NCBI GenBank assembly: GCA_048498415.1
Contig: JBEHYA010000029.1
Location: 1-20,880 of the forward strand
Reading direction: 5' to 3'
Length of the DNA: 20,880 bases
Origin: JBEHYA01 sp048498415
Lineage (GTDB): Bacteria; Pseudomonadota; Alphaproteobacteria; UBA9219; RGZA01
In this document: piece after piece, positions 6,793 through 14,507 of the stretch
Position numbering within the stretch: position 1 is the first letter of the stretch
Layout: each line of letters opens with the position of its first letter
Made by a program: the position numbers and the translations under genes
Notes under the pieces: generated by a model
What the model was told of the DNA's origin: nothing
The model's input: the letters and a program-made list of their open reading frames with translations, nothing else
Databases searched by the model: none

Positions 6793-6885
6793 TTCATGCC
6801 GGCGAAGGCCGGTATCCACGACAGGCCACACGACCAAAACCCACCTGCTGCGCAGAACGTGGATCCCGGCCTTCGCCGGGATGAC
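6793..6885 (+). repeat. Family A palindromic element, copy 3 (93 bp)
   Basis: Third copy of exactly the same length and orientation. The left stem is ATGCCGGC/GCCGGTAT (one G-T wobble) around GAAG; the right stem is ATCCCGGC/GCCGGGAT around CTTC. The inner ATCCACG/CGTGGAT pair is preserved. The outer pair is broken on the left (TTCAT instead of GTCAT). The central 28 or so bases are unlike the other two copies. It lies immediately after the DUF4389 gene. Confidence 0.9.
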
Positions 6886-6957
6886 AATTGTGTTTGCTCC
6901 ACCGGCTGGCCTATTTCCGGCTAATTCACCCCGCGCCGATTACACTTTTTAGCTAAC

Positions 6958-7027
6958 ATCACGCGAAACTATTCAAGCCGCTGTAAGGCGTGATATCGGA
7001 ATCCCCCCATAACGATCCTTATGGGAG
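6958..7027 (+). promoter_or_regulatory. Structured leader with a hairpin covering the ribosome binding site
   Basis: Two inverted repeats precede the 7036 gene: ATCACGC (6958-6964) with GCGTGAT (6988-6994), and CCCATAA (7006-7012) with TTATGGG (7019-7025) around a six-base loop. The second stem includes the first G's of the Shine-Dalgarno GGGAG (7023-7027) eight bases before the ATG, so folding would hinder initiation. A role in temperature- or ligand-dependent control is inference only. Confidence 0.4.
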
Positions 7028-7035
7028 TGTTTTTG

Positions 7036-7245
7036 ATGTCCACAAATAGTAACCCAGAAATTCTTGAAGCGCTCGGCGTCACCGATATGCCAGTTCGCGG
7101 TGAACGTATGCTTTCGCCAGATCATCGCTCGCACCTCGAAAACCAGCTAGTTGAAGCTGAGTTCCGCGCGGCCGAGCGCCGTACTGCTGAAGAAATCGCC
7201 AACTATCAGCGACGCGCCATTATCGGAACGCCACGAAACGGTTAA
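7036..7245 (+). CDS. Small hypothetical protein (69 aa)
   Basis: Not recognised. It begins MSTNSNPEILEALGVTDMPV, continues with a GERMLSPDH turn and then a long charged, Ala/Glu/Arg-rich helix (about residues 33-58, ENQLVEAEFRAAERRTAEEI). No signal peptide or membrane segment is present. It looks like a small soluble, helical, possibly coiled-coil protein. The ATG at 7036 has GGAG at eight-base spacing; an in-frame ATG at 7021 lies inside the leader hairpin and lacks a binding site. Its stop TAA overlaps the stop of the convergent hydrolase inside a shared TTAA. Confidence 0.65.
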   Translation: MSTNSNPEILEALGVTDMPVRGERMLSPDHRSHLENQLVEAEFRAAERRTAEEIANYQRRAIIGTPRNG

Positions 7246-7934
7246 AGACAACTCTCTAAAATTTCCGTCACCTTTTCCGGCGCCTCAAGGCTCGTAAGAT
7301 GCCCGGCGCCGGAGATGATGTGAAGCGTGGCGTTCTTGCCGATCAGCTTCTTCATTTCTTCCGCATGTTCCGGCGGCGTCAGTGCATCGTGTTCGCCGCA
7401 TACTATTTTCACCGGCACTTTATAATTCGCTAAATCCGGCCGGCTATCGACGCGGTTCAAAATCGCGGTTTGCTGGCGTACGAAGGCCTGCTGGCCCACG
7501 CGCTGCGCCATATCCATCACAACCTTCACTAACACTTCATTGTTCAAATGATCAGGGGCGAGTAACAGCGGCAGCAGGCGCGGCGTCACGCCTTTGAAGT
7601 CGCCGCGGTTGGAAAGCTGGATCAGGCCCTTGCGCCGGCGCTTCTGTTCATCGGTATCGGGGCGCGCGGTGGTATCCAGCAACGCCAGCGACGTCACACG
7701 ATTAGGTGCCACACGCATAATCTCCATCGCCACATAGCCGCCCATGGAAAGGCCGGCCAGCGTGAACGTGGCGGGCGCCTTGGCCAGCACGGACTCTGCG
7801 ATAGCGGGAATAGAATCAGCCCCGGTGGTATCCGCCACCTGAACATTAGCTTTTGCGCCTAACGCCTTGATTTGGTGTTGCCAAAGGGCTTGATCGCACA
7901 GCAGGCCGGGAATGAGGAGAAGGCTTGGTTTCAT
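7242..7934 (-). CDS. Alpha/beta-fold hydrolase
   Basis: A 230-residue single-domain alpha/beta hydrolase without signal peptide, so cytoplasmic. The nucleophile elbow GLSMGG places Ser63, the acid is probably Asp183 (CGEHDALTPP) and the base His212 (GAGHLTSLEAPE), giving a complete triad. An oxyanion-type LIPGLLCD loop is at residues 7-14, and a lid region rich in basic residues (DEQKRRRKGL) follows strand 6. Substrate cannot be deduced; esterases, carboxylesterases and MhpC/BioH-like enzymes share this layout. It is divergent from the RNA helicase gene and convergent with the 69-aa gene, sharing a TTAA at the stops. Confidence 0.92.
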   Translation of the reverse strand: MKPSLLLIPGLLCDQALWQHQIKALGAKANVQVADTTGADSIPAIAESVLAKAPATFTLAGLSMGGYVAMEIMRVAPNRVTSLALLDTTARPDTDEQKRRRKGLIQLSNRGDFKGVTPRLLPLLLAPDHLNNEVLVKVVMDMAQRVGQQAFVRQQTAILNRVDSRPDLANYKVPVKIVCGEHDALTPPEHAEEMKKLIGKNATLHIISGAGHLTSLEAPEKVTEILESCL

Positions 7935-8076
7935 TACGTATTTATGGGCATAAAAGGCCGCATTCCCACCTAAAAATAAGGGAAAAGCCCTTAAAAGCTT
8001 GTTGTTTGCCCATGATGTATGCTACCCCCAGCACGAACTCAAGCCCGCATTTCATTGGTGAACTGCGCTTGAAAAG

Positions 8077-8109
8077 ATGAAAAAGGACCTACGTTACCCC
8101 TGTGGTTGA
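8077..8109 (+). CDS. Possible 10-codon leader ORF overlapping the helicase start
   Basis: ATG at 8077 opens MKKDLRYPCG and stops at TGA 8107-8109, five codons' worth of sequence around the helicase GTG at 8102. The helicase's own AAGGA (8083-8087) lies 14 bases from its GTG, which is long, so termination of this leader could help re-initiation. The leader's own binding site is weak (GAAAAG). It could equally be chance. Confidence 0.2.
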   Translation: MKKDLRYPCG

Positions 8110-9646
8110 ATTTAGCGAACTCGGGCTGCTGCCCGAAATTGTCCGCGCGATTGATGAACGCGGCTACAAAAACCCAACACCGATCCAAGAACAGGCCATC
8201 CCCCAGATTTTGATGGGCCGCGATGTTTTGGGCTGCGCCCAGACCGGCACCGGCAAGACCGCCGGCTTCTGCCTGCCGATGCTTGAAATTTTATCCGCCG
8301 GCCGCGCCAAGGCGCGCATGCCGCGCTCGCTTATTCTGGAGCCCACGCGCGAACTCGCGGCGCAGGTTGCCGAAAGCTTCGAGATTTACGGCAAATACAC
8401 CAATTTCAGCTGCGCGCTGCTCACCGGCGGCCACGGCATGGAAGAACAGATCGCCAAGCTTGATCGTGGCGTGGATGTTTTGATTGCAACGCCGGGCCGC
8501 ATGCTTGATTTGTTCGAGCGCGGCAAGATCATGCTCGCCGATATCAAGATTTTCGTGATCGATGAAGCCGACCGCATGCTGGATATGGGCTTTATCCCCG
8601 ATATTGAAAAGATCGCCGGGCTTCTCCCCCGCATTCGTCAAACACTGTTTTTCTCGGCCACCATGGCGCCGGAAATGCGGAAACTCGCCGATAAATTCCT
8701 GATGAACCCGAAGGAAATTTCGGTCGCCCCACCCGCCTCTACGAACGTGAGCATCGAGCAGGCGCTAGTCAAAGTCGGCGTGATGGATAAGCGCATTGCC
8801 CTTCGCACGCTGCTTAAGCAGCACGATTTCAAGAGCGCGTTTATTTTCTGTAACCGCAAGCGCGATATTCCGGTGCTGGTTGAATCCCTCACCCGCCACG
8901 GCTTCAACACGGTTGGTCTGCATGGCGATATGGTGCAGCGTCACCGCGACGAAGCGTTGGAAAAATTCAAGACCGGCGCCGCCAATTTCATGGTCTGCAG
9001 CGACGTCGCCGCGCGCGGGTTGGATGTGAAGGGCGTGGACGCCGTGTTTAACTTCGATGTGCCGTTCAACGCCGAAGATTACGTGCACCGCATTGGCCGC
9101 ACGGGCCGTGCCGGCGCAACCGGCCATTCGTTCACGTTTGTGACGCCCGATGATGATAAATTCCTGCAGGGCATTCTCACCCTGATCAAGCAGGATATTC
9201 CCTATATCAAAGTCGAAGGCGTGATAGCGCCGGGTGAAGAAGGCTATGTGGAACGCAAGCCCCGTGAAGGCCGCGACGGTCGCGGTGGACGTGGGGGTGA
9301 GCGTGGCCGCGGTGGCCGCGACCGTAACCGCCGTGGTGGTGGCCGCGACCGCCGGCCGCATGGCGAAGACCGCCCGCAGCGCGAGCCGCGTGAGCAACGC
9401 GTCGAACAGGCGGCTGAACCCGTTCATGTGCCCCTGGCCCCCGTGCAGCCGGAAGACGGCATGATGGATCGCCCTGCACGCGAAGCCGCACCCTACAATC
9501 CGCCGGAACAGCGTAGCACGCGCGACTCTGGCCGCCGCGGTAACCGCGACGAAGGCCCGAAAGTCGTGGGCTTTGGCGATGATTTGCCCGCTTTCCTGCG
9601 CAAGCAGGCAGCGGCAGAATCCAGCCCCGAAGATAAGCCTCTTTAA
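8102..9646 (+). CDS. DEAD-box ATP-dependent RNA helicase, RhlE-like
   Basis: Unwinds or remodels RNA with ATP, in ribosome assembly or RNA decay. All core motifs are present: Q motif GYKNPTPIQEQ (21-31), motif I AQTGTGKT (46-53), PTRELAAQ, TGG, TPGRMLD, DEAD (154-157), SAT (185-187), FIFCNRK, ARGLD and HRIGRTGRAG (329-338). The C-terminal tail (about 390-514) is low complexity, with an Arg-Gly-rich stretch (GRGGRGGERGRGGRDRNRRG), then acidic/Pro-rich sequence and a terminal GFGDDLPAFLRK. This is the RNA-binding tail seen in RhlE-type paralogues. GTG at 8102 is the only in-frame start, because a stop lies 24 bases upstream. lptD follows after 33 bases, and co-transcription is possible. Confidence 0.95.
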   Translation: MVEFSELGLLPEIVRAIDERGYKNPTPIQEQAIPQILMGRDVLGCAQTGTGKTAGFCLPMLEILSAGRAKARMPRSLILEPTRELAAQVAESFEIYGKYTNFSCALLTGGHGMEEQIAKLDRGVDVLIATPGRMLDLFERGKIMLADIKIFVIDEADRMLDMGFIPDIEKIAGLLPRIRQTLFFSATMAPEMRKLADKFLMNPKEISVAPPASTNVSIEQALVKVGVMDKRIALRTLLKQHDFKSAFIFCNRKRDIPVLVESLTRHGFNTVGLHGDMVQRHRDEALEKFKTGAANFMVCSDVAARGLDVKGVDAVFNFDVPFNAEDYVHRIGRTGRAGATGHSFTFVTPDDDKFLQGILTLIKQDIPYIKVEGVIAPGEEGYVERKPREGRDGRGGRGGERGRGGRDRNRRGGGRDRRPHGEDRPQREPREQRVEQAAEPVHVPLAPVQPEDGMMDRPAREAAPYNPPEQRSTRDSGRRGNRDEGPKVVGFGDDLPAFLRKQAAAESSPEDKPL

Positions 9647-9679
9647 CCCACCGTAACCATCCCGTAGGTTGCATGGGTA

Positions 9680-11905
9680 ATGTTGGGACATCATAAGATT
9701 CACCGCAGTTTCTTCGCCTGCCTTCTGGCTGGGGCGATGCTGCTTTTTGCTGGCCATGCGCATGCCCAGGCGCTGATGGATGCCAAAAATCCAAACGCCC
9801 CGCCGCCCGAATATCTCCTCAATGCCAATTCGATGTCATACGATCAGCAAAGCCAGATCATGACGGCCGATGGCGATGTGGAATTGATGGATGGCAATAA
9901 CATCCTGAAAACCGATCAGCTGGTTATCAATCAGGCCAACAATACCGTGCAGACCAACGGCGCGGTTTCCATTCGCTCCCCCGATGGTTCCATTTTCTTC
10001 GCCAAACGCGCGTACTTAAGCAGCGATTTAAAAGATGGGTATGCCTTGAATGTGGGTTTACTCGCGCCCGATAAATCGCGCTTTGCCGCCACCGATGCGC
10101 GGCGTGTGGCCGGCGATTATACTGTGTTCAGCAAAGGCTTATTCAGCCCCTGCGCCCTTTGCGAAAAAGATCCCACAAGCCCGCCGCTCTGGCAAATCCG
10201 CGCTGCAAAAGTCACGCATAACAACATCACAAAAGACCTGATTTACCGCGACGCGGTGATGGAATTTGCGGGTATTCCGGTATTTTATTCGCCTTATCTG
10301 TCGGCGCCGGATCCCACCGTTAAACGCCGCTCCGGCTTTTTATCGCCAAGCCTTGGCCGCAATTCCGATCTCGGCCCGTTTGGGCGCATTCCCTACTACT
10401 ACACGTTTGGGCCCGATCTTGATTACACCATGGTGCCCACGTTCAGTGAAACCGATGGCCTGCGTTACCTCGGCACGCTGCGTAAGCGTTTTGAAAAAGG
10501 CGAAATGCGCGTTGATCATTCCATCATGGTCGGCCAGCGCCTGGATGAAGACGGCATCACGAAATACGATCAGATCCGCGGCCATTTGAGCGGCTTCTTC
10601 ACCTATAACATCGACAACGTGTTCCGCACCGGCGCCAAGTTTCAGGTGGAGACCGATAAAAACTACCTCACTCGCTACGGCGAAAACCCCGACGACGTGC
10701 TGACCAACCGCGTGTATTTAGAAGGCTTCAAAGGCCGCGATTACGGCACGTTGGAGATGTATTATTTCCAGGATAACCGCCCGGCGCCCCGCCCCGAACA
10801 GCCGCTGGTATTGCCCCGCGCCACGTTCTCGGCCTTTGGCGAGCCTAATCATTTGCTGGGCGGCCGCTGGTCGTTTGATGGCTTGATGACCGCCCTCAAC
10901 CGCGATGACGGCGCCGATACTCGCAAGCTTGGCCTTGATACCGGCTGGGAGCGCCGCGATGTGCTGCCGGGCGGGTTAGTGAGCGTGCTCACCGGCGATG
11001 TGCGGGATGATGTATTCTGGGTCGATAATCTGCCCGACCCCTCCACCGTGGGTTCCTTCTACAACGATAATTACAACAACCGTTTATTCCCGCAGGGCCA
11101 GATTAAGCTCAGCTATCCCTTGGCCGCTGATTTCGGCAGCTTCTCCCATATCGTGGAACCCATCGTGGCGCTCACCGCCAGCCCCACGCTGAAATACGAT
11201 CCGCGCATTCCCGATGAAGACAGCCTCGATTTCGAATTTGATACCACCAACCTGTTCGATCTTAACCGCTACCCCGGTTCCGACCAGCAGGAACAGGGCA
11301 CGCGCGTGACCTACGGCGTGCGCACCGGCATTTACGCCAATCAGGGCAGCTACGGCGAAATGACGCTGGGCCAGAATTACCGCATCACGCCCGATCCCAA
11401 TTTTCCCATTGGCTCCGGGCTGGATACGGAATTTTCCGATTATGTTGGCCAGTTCCGCTTTCAAACAGTGGGCCTGCGCAACCCGCGTACCATGCGGTTT
11501 GATTACGAGTTCGATCTCGACCACGACCTCAGCACATTCCGCAAGCACGATGTGCGCCTTACCATCGGCTCGCCCATGTTTATGCCCACGGTCAGCTATC
11601 TGTTTCTCGATCCACCGCCCACCTCCACCACCGGCATCGGGTCGGTGGAAGAACTGCGTTACGGGTTCAGCAGCACCTTCTACAAATATTATACCTTCAC
11701 CGTCGGCCAGGTGCAGAACCTGCTGCCCGGCGCGCCGGGGCTGCTCACCACCGATGTCACACTCGCGTATAACGACGAATGCTTTAATACCTCCATTGGC
11801 TATACCCATGACAGCACGGTGCGTACGGGCGTAGCCAATGGCGATACCTTCATGTTCCGTATTTATTTTAATCACCTGGGCGGTATTGATAGCGGGCGGA
11901 ATTGA
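9680..11905 (+). CDS. lptD: LPS-assembly outer-membrane protein LptD
   Basis: Outer-membrane beta-barrel that, with LptE, inserts lipopolysaccharide into the outer leaflet. The 741-residue precursor has a signal peptide (basic start, hydrophobic 12-24, AHA at 27-29, cleavage before Gln30). A periplasmic beta-jellyroll/OstA domain (about 45-190) follows, with repeats such as QQSQIMTADGDVEL and NNTVQTNGAVSI. The barrel follows from about 210, with FYSPYLSAPDPTVKRRSGFLSPSLG marking the linker, and ends in a terminal aromatic-rich strand (FMFRIYFNHLGG). Mature cysteines are C158 and C161 (CALC) and C701, so a disulfide between the periplasmic domain and barrel is possible, as in E. coli LptD. Its ribosome binding site is weak; translation may be coupled to the helicase gene. 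Confidence 0.96.
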   Translation: MLGHHKIHRSFFACLLAGAMLLFAGHAHAQALMDAKNPNAPPPEYLLNANSMSYDQQSQIMTADGDVELMDGNNILKTDQLVINQANNTVQTNGAVSIRSPDGSIFFAKRAYLSSDLKDGYALNVGLLAPDKSRFAATDARRVAGDYTVFSKGLFSPCALCEKDPTSPPLWQIRAAKVTHNNITKDLIYRDAVMEFAGIPVFYSPYLSAPDPTVKRRSGFLSPSLGRNSDLGPFGRIPYYYTFGPDLDYTMVPTFSETDGLRYLGTLRKRFEKGEMRVDHSIMVGQRLDEDGITKYDQIRGHLSGFFTYNIDNVFRTGAKFQVETDKNYLTRYGENPDDVLTNRVYLEGFKGRDYGTLEMYYFQDNRPAPRPEQPLVLPRATFSAFGEPNHLLGGRWSFDGLMTALNRDDGADTRKLGLDTGWERRDVLPGGLVSVLTGDVRDDVFWVDNLPDPSTVGSFYNDNYNNRLFPQGQIKLSYPLAADFGSFSHIVEPIVALTASPTLKYDPRIPDEDSLDFEFDTTNLFDLNRYPGSDQQEQGTRVTYGVRTGIYANQGSYGEMTLGQNYRITPDPNFPIGSGLDTEFSDYVGQFRFQTVGLRNPRTMRFDYEFDLDHDLSTFRKHDVRLTIGSPMFMPTVSYLFLDPPPTSTTGIGSVEELRYGFSSTFYKYYTFTVGQVQNLLPGAPGLLTTDVTLAYNDECFNTSIGYTHDSTVRTGVANGDTFMFRIYFNHLGGIDSGRN

Positions 11906-11952
11906 GCTATATTGCCGTTGCCGCACCCTTCAAGTGAAAGGAACACCCCCTC

Positions 11953-12582
11953 ATGTATACGCTTTATTACAGCCCTGGCGCCTGCTCCATGGCCGTTCAT
12001 GTGCTTCTTAACGAGCTGAAACAGCCGGTCAAACTTGAAAAAGTGGTGGTTCAAAAAGGGGAAGGCCAGAAGCCCGAATTTTTAAAGCTTAACCCGCGCG
12101 GCCAGGTGCCCCTGCTGGTCGAAGATGGCAAAACCCTGCGCGAAGGCGCCGCCATTATGACGTATCTGTGCGACAAACACAAAAGCCCTTTGCTGCCCGC
12201 TGCCGGCTGGGACCGCGCGCAGGCACTGCAATGGCTGATGTTCGCCAATTCCAGCCTGCACCCGGCCTACTCTAAAGTTTTCGGTCTGAAGCGCCTGCCG
12301 CTCGATGCTACCACCAGCGAAATGCTGCTGGGCAAATACTGCGAAGCGATCAACAGTTTGTGGACCGATGTCGAACAGCAGCTGGGCAGCAATGAATATA
12401 TCTGCGGCAGCCAGATGACGGCGGCGGATATTCTGCTCACGGTGATCGGCGACTGGTCGGCGGGCTTCCCGCTCATTCACATCGGCCCCAAAGCCAAGGC
12501 GCTGTTCGGCCGCGTGAGCAAACGCCCCAGCTATCAGGAAGCCATGGCGGCAGAAAAAGTCGAATACAAGATGGCGTCGTAA
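11953..12582 (+). CDS. Beta-class glutathione S-transferase
   Basis: Cytosolic detoxification or thiol-transfer enzyme of 209 residues. The N-terminal thioredoxin-like domain starts MYTLYYSPGACSMAVHVLL, with Cys11 at the beta-class catalytic position and the cis-proline loop PRGQVPLL near residues 49-56. LREGAAIMTYL carries the acidic/Ser pair region that contacts glutathione. The all-helical C-terminal domain has the N-capping motif SQMTAADILL near 155-164. AAAGGA lies upstream of the ATG. A 47-base gap separates it from lptD, so it may be read from the same transcript. The 107-bp palindromic element lies directly downstream. Confidence 0.94.
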   Translation: MYTLYYSPGACSMAVHVLLNELKQPVKLEKVVVQKGEGQKPEFLKLNPRGQVPLLVEDGKTLREGAAIMTYLCDKHKSPLLPAAGWDRAQALQWLMFANSSLHPAYSKVFGLKRLPLDATTSEMLLGKYCEAINSLWTDVEQQLGSNEYICGSQMTAADILLTVIGDWSAGFPLIHIGPKAKALFGRVSKRPSYQEAMAAEKVEYKMAS

Positions 12583-12589
12583 ACCCACT

Positions 12590-12696
12590 ACCTCATCCCC
12601 GCGAAAGCGGGGATCCAGGGGACTGGGCTATTGTTTAAATTATATTCCGCCGCAGACGCGGCTTTAGCTGGATCCCCGCTTTCGCGGGGATGAGGT
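12590..12696. repeat. Family A' palindromic element with 29-bp perfect terminal inverted repeats (107 bp)
   Basis: The first 29 bases (12590-12618) are the exact reverse complement of the last 29 (12668-12696). Each arm itself folds as ATCCCCGC/GCGGGGAT around GAAA or TTTC. The 49-base centre holds a further small hairpin (GCCGC-AGAC-GCGGC, 12649-12662) and an AT-rich stretch. The architecture (outer arm, hairpin, ATCC inner arm) mirrors family A with different stem bases. It fills the gap between the glutathione transferase gene and recN. Confidence 0.93.
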
Positions 12697-12736
12697 GGAT
12701 TTTTTGTTATTTATCAATAAGTTAGCTTTTAAGAAC

Positions 12737-12760
12737 TTTGCAAAGCTTCCCACCTATACT
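12737..12760 (+). promoter_or_regulatory. Candidate recN promoter: -10 box with a palindrome at -35
   Basis: TATACT (12755-12760) is a good -10 match 43 bases before the recN ATG. The region where a -35 should lie is occupied by a perfect 10-bp palindrome CTTTGCAAAG (12737-12746), which could be an operator. It does not match the alphaproteobacterial LexA box GAAC-N7-GTTC, although recN is SOS-controlled in many bacteria. Confidence 0.35.
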
Positions 12761-12802
12761 AAGTCACTGAAAAGTCCTGCTAATTCATTGTCTTAAATCC
12801 GA

Positions 12803-14500
12803 ATGCTCAAGCAACTGCATATCAGCCAGTTCGTCATCATCGACGAAGTGAAACTGGATTTCAAAAACGGCCTGACCACGCTGACCGGTGAAACCGGCGC
12901 GGGTAAGTCGATCATGCTCGACGCTTTGGGTCTGGTTCTGGGCGATGAAGGCGATGCGGATATGATCCGCGTGGGCGCCGACAAGGCCGTAATCGAAGCC
13001 GTGATTGAACTAAAGGCCGATCACCCCGCGTGGGATATTTTAAAACAGAATTCGATTAATGCGGAACCGCCGCAACTCACCATCCGCCGCGTGCTCGCGC
13101 GCGATGGCAAGCTGGAAGCAAGCGTCAACGGCCAGCCGGTGGAACTGGAGACCTTGCGCAAAATCGGCGCGGTGCTGGTGGAAATCCACGGGCAATTTGC
13201 CAATCAGGGCATTCTCGATCCCGTCAATCAACGCAATATGCTGGATGCCTTCGGCAGCTACCGCCCGTTGGTGGAAGGCACGGCAAACGCCTGGAATACG
13301 CTGCGCGAGCTTGAAAAAGCGCTGGATGATGAAAAGCGCTTCATGGCCAACGCCACGGCGGAACGCCTTGAACTCACGACATCCGTGAATGATTTAAAGC
13401 TCCTCAAAGCCAAGCCCGGCGAATACGAGACCATGAGCGTGGATGCCAAGGAACTCAGCCGCCAGCGCGCGGTGAGCGAGACCCTGCAATCGGTGCAGGC
13501 ACAATTGGTAGCCGGCAGTGGGGCGGAACGTTCATTGTCGGGCGCAAGCCGTATTATGGAAAAACAAAAAACACTGGACCCCGAAAAGCTGGGCCCGCTG
13601 GCCGATAAACTCGCGCTAGCCTTGAAGCATGCGCAGGATTCTACCACCGAACTTTTCAATCTGATGCCCGATTTTGAAATCGACGTCGAAAAGCTGCGCA
13701 AGACCGAAGAACGCCTCGCCAAGTTCAATGCGATCGCCACCAAACACGAAGCCGACCCCGCCACCCTGCCCGCACTCTATGAACGCCTCGATGCGCGCCT
13801 GAAACGCATTTTAAAAGCGCCGGAACTGGTCAAGGAACTGGAAGACAAAGTCATGAGCGCGCGCGGCGAATATCTCAAGCAGTCGCAGGATCTCAGCAAG
13901 GCCCGCGTCAAAGCGGCGCACGAGCTTTCCATCGCGATCACCAACGAATTCCGCCCCCTCAAACTGGGCTCGGCTGAATTTAAAGTGGATGTCACGGAAC
14001 TGGGCAGCAATCAGTGGGGCCCGCATGGCATCAACGATGTGGTTTATACCGCCCGCACCAACGTGGGCATGCCGTTCAGCACCATCGCCAAAACAGCGTC
14101 CGGCGGTGAATTGGCGCGTATGATTTTGGCCCTCAAAGTTATTCTGCAGGCCGTGCAGGTCACTACCACGCTCATCTTTGACGAAGTGGATGTGGGTATC
14201 GGTGGCGCCGCGGCGGCGGCCGTGGGCGAGCGTATCGCCAAGCTGGCGGATGCCACGCAGGTGCTTGTCATTACGCACAGCCCACAGGTTGCCGCGCGCG
14301 GCGAACAGCATTTATCGGTCAGCAAGACATCCGATGGTCAGAAGACCACCACGCATGTGAAGAGTTTGTCGGAAGACGAGCGCGTCAATGAAGTCGCCCG
14401 CATGCTGGCCGGCGATACGATTACCGGCGAAGCCAAGGCGGCGGCGGTGAGCCTGATCAATGAAGCGGTCGCGGCATCCAAGGCGCGCCGCGCGGCTTAA
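12803..14500 (+). CDS. recN: DNA repair protein RecN
   Basis: SMC-like ATPase that acts early in double-strand break repair. The 565 residues include an N-terminal ATPase half with Walker A GETGAGKS (29-36), a long charged central coiled coil (about 155-370) with EIHGQFANQ just before it, and a C-terminal half. The C-terminal half has the ABC signature SGGELARM (433-440), Walker B LIFDEVD (457-463, with D460-E461) and VITHSPQVAA. It is complete and of the usual length. No strong ribosome binding site precedes the ATG. It appears to be transcribed alone; a family B repeat lies just downstream, before the convergent ferredoxin gene. Confidence 0.97.
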   Translation: MLKQLHISQFVIIDEVKLDFKNGLTTLTGETGAGKSIMLDALGLVLGDEGDADMIRVGADKAVIEAVIELKADHPAWDILKQNSINAEPPQLTIRRVLARDGKLEASVNGQPVELETLRKIGAVLVEIHGQFANQGILDPVNQRNMLDAFGSYRPLVEGTANAWNTLRELEKALDDEKRFMANATAERLELTTSVNDLKLLKAKPGEYETMSVDAKELSRQRAVSETLQSVQAQLVAGSGAERSLSGASRIMEKQKTLDPEKLGPLADKLALALKHAQDSTTELFNLMPDFEIDVEKLRKTEERLAKFNAIATKHEADPATLPALYERLDARLKRILKAPELVKELEDKVMSARGEYLKQSQDLSKARVKAAHELSIAITNEFRPLKLGSAEFKVDVTELGSNQWGPHGINDVVYTARTNVGMPFSTIAKTASGGELARMILALKVILQAVQVTTTLIFDEVDVGIGGAAAAAVGERIAKLADATQVLVITHSPQVAARGEQHLSVSKTSDGQKTTTHVKSLSEDERVNEVARMLAGDTITGEAKAAAVSLINEAVAASKARRAA

Positions 14501-14507
14501 CCAACAC

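Noticed and set aside
7976..7995. Short inverted repeat AAGGG/CCCTT upstream of the hydrolase gene
   Set aside because: Only a 5-bp stem with no associated motif; likely chance.
8765..9763. 332-codon minus-strand frame opposite the RNA helicase
   Set aside because: It is antisense to the conserved helicase motifs and RGG tail; its length comes from GC-rich codon bias.
11084..11926. 280-codon minus-strand frame opposite the lptD barrel
   Set aside because: It lacks any recognisable domain and lies wholly against LptD, which has a clear signal peptide and barrel.
12731..12750. LexA/SOS box before recN
   Set aside because: GAAC is present, but the required GTTC at seven-base spacing is not; the site is better described as a simple CTTTGCAAAG palindrome.
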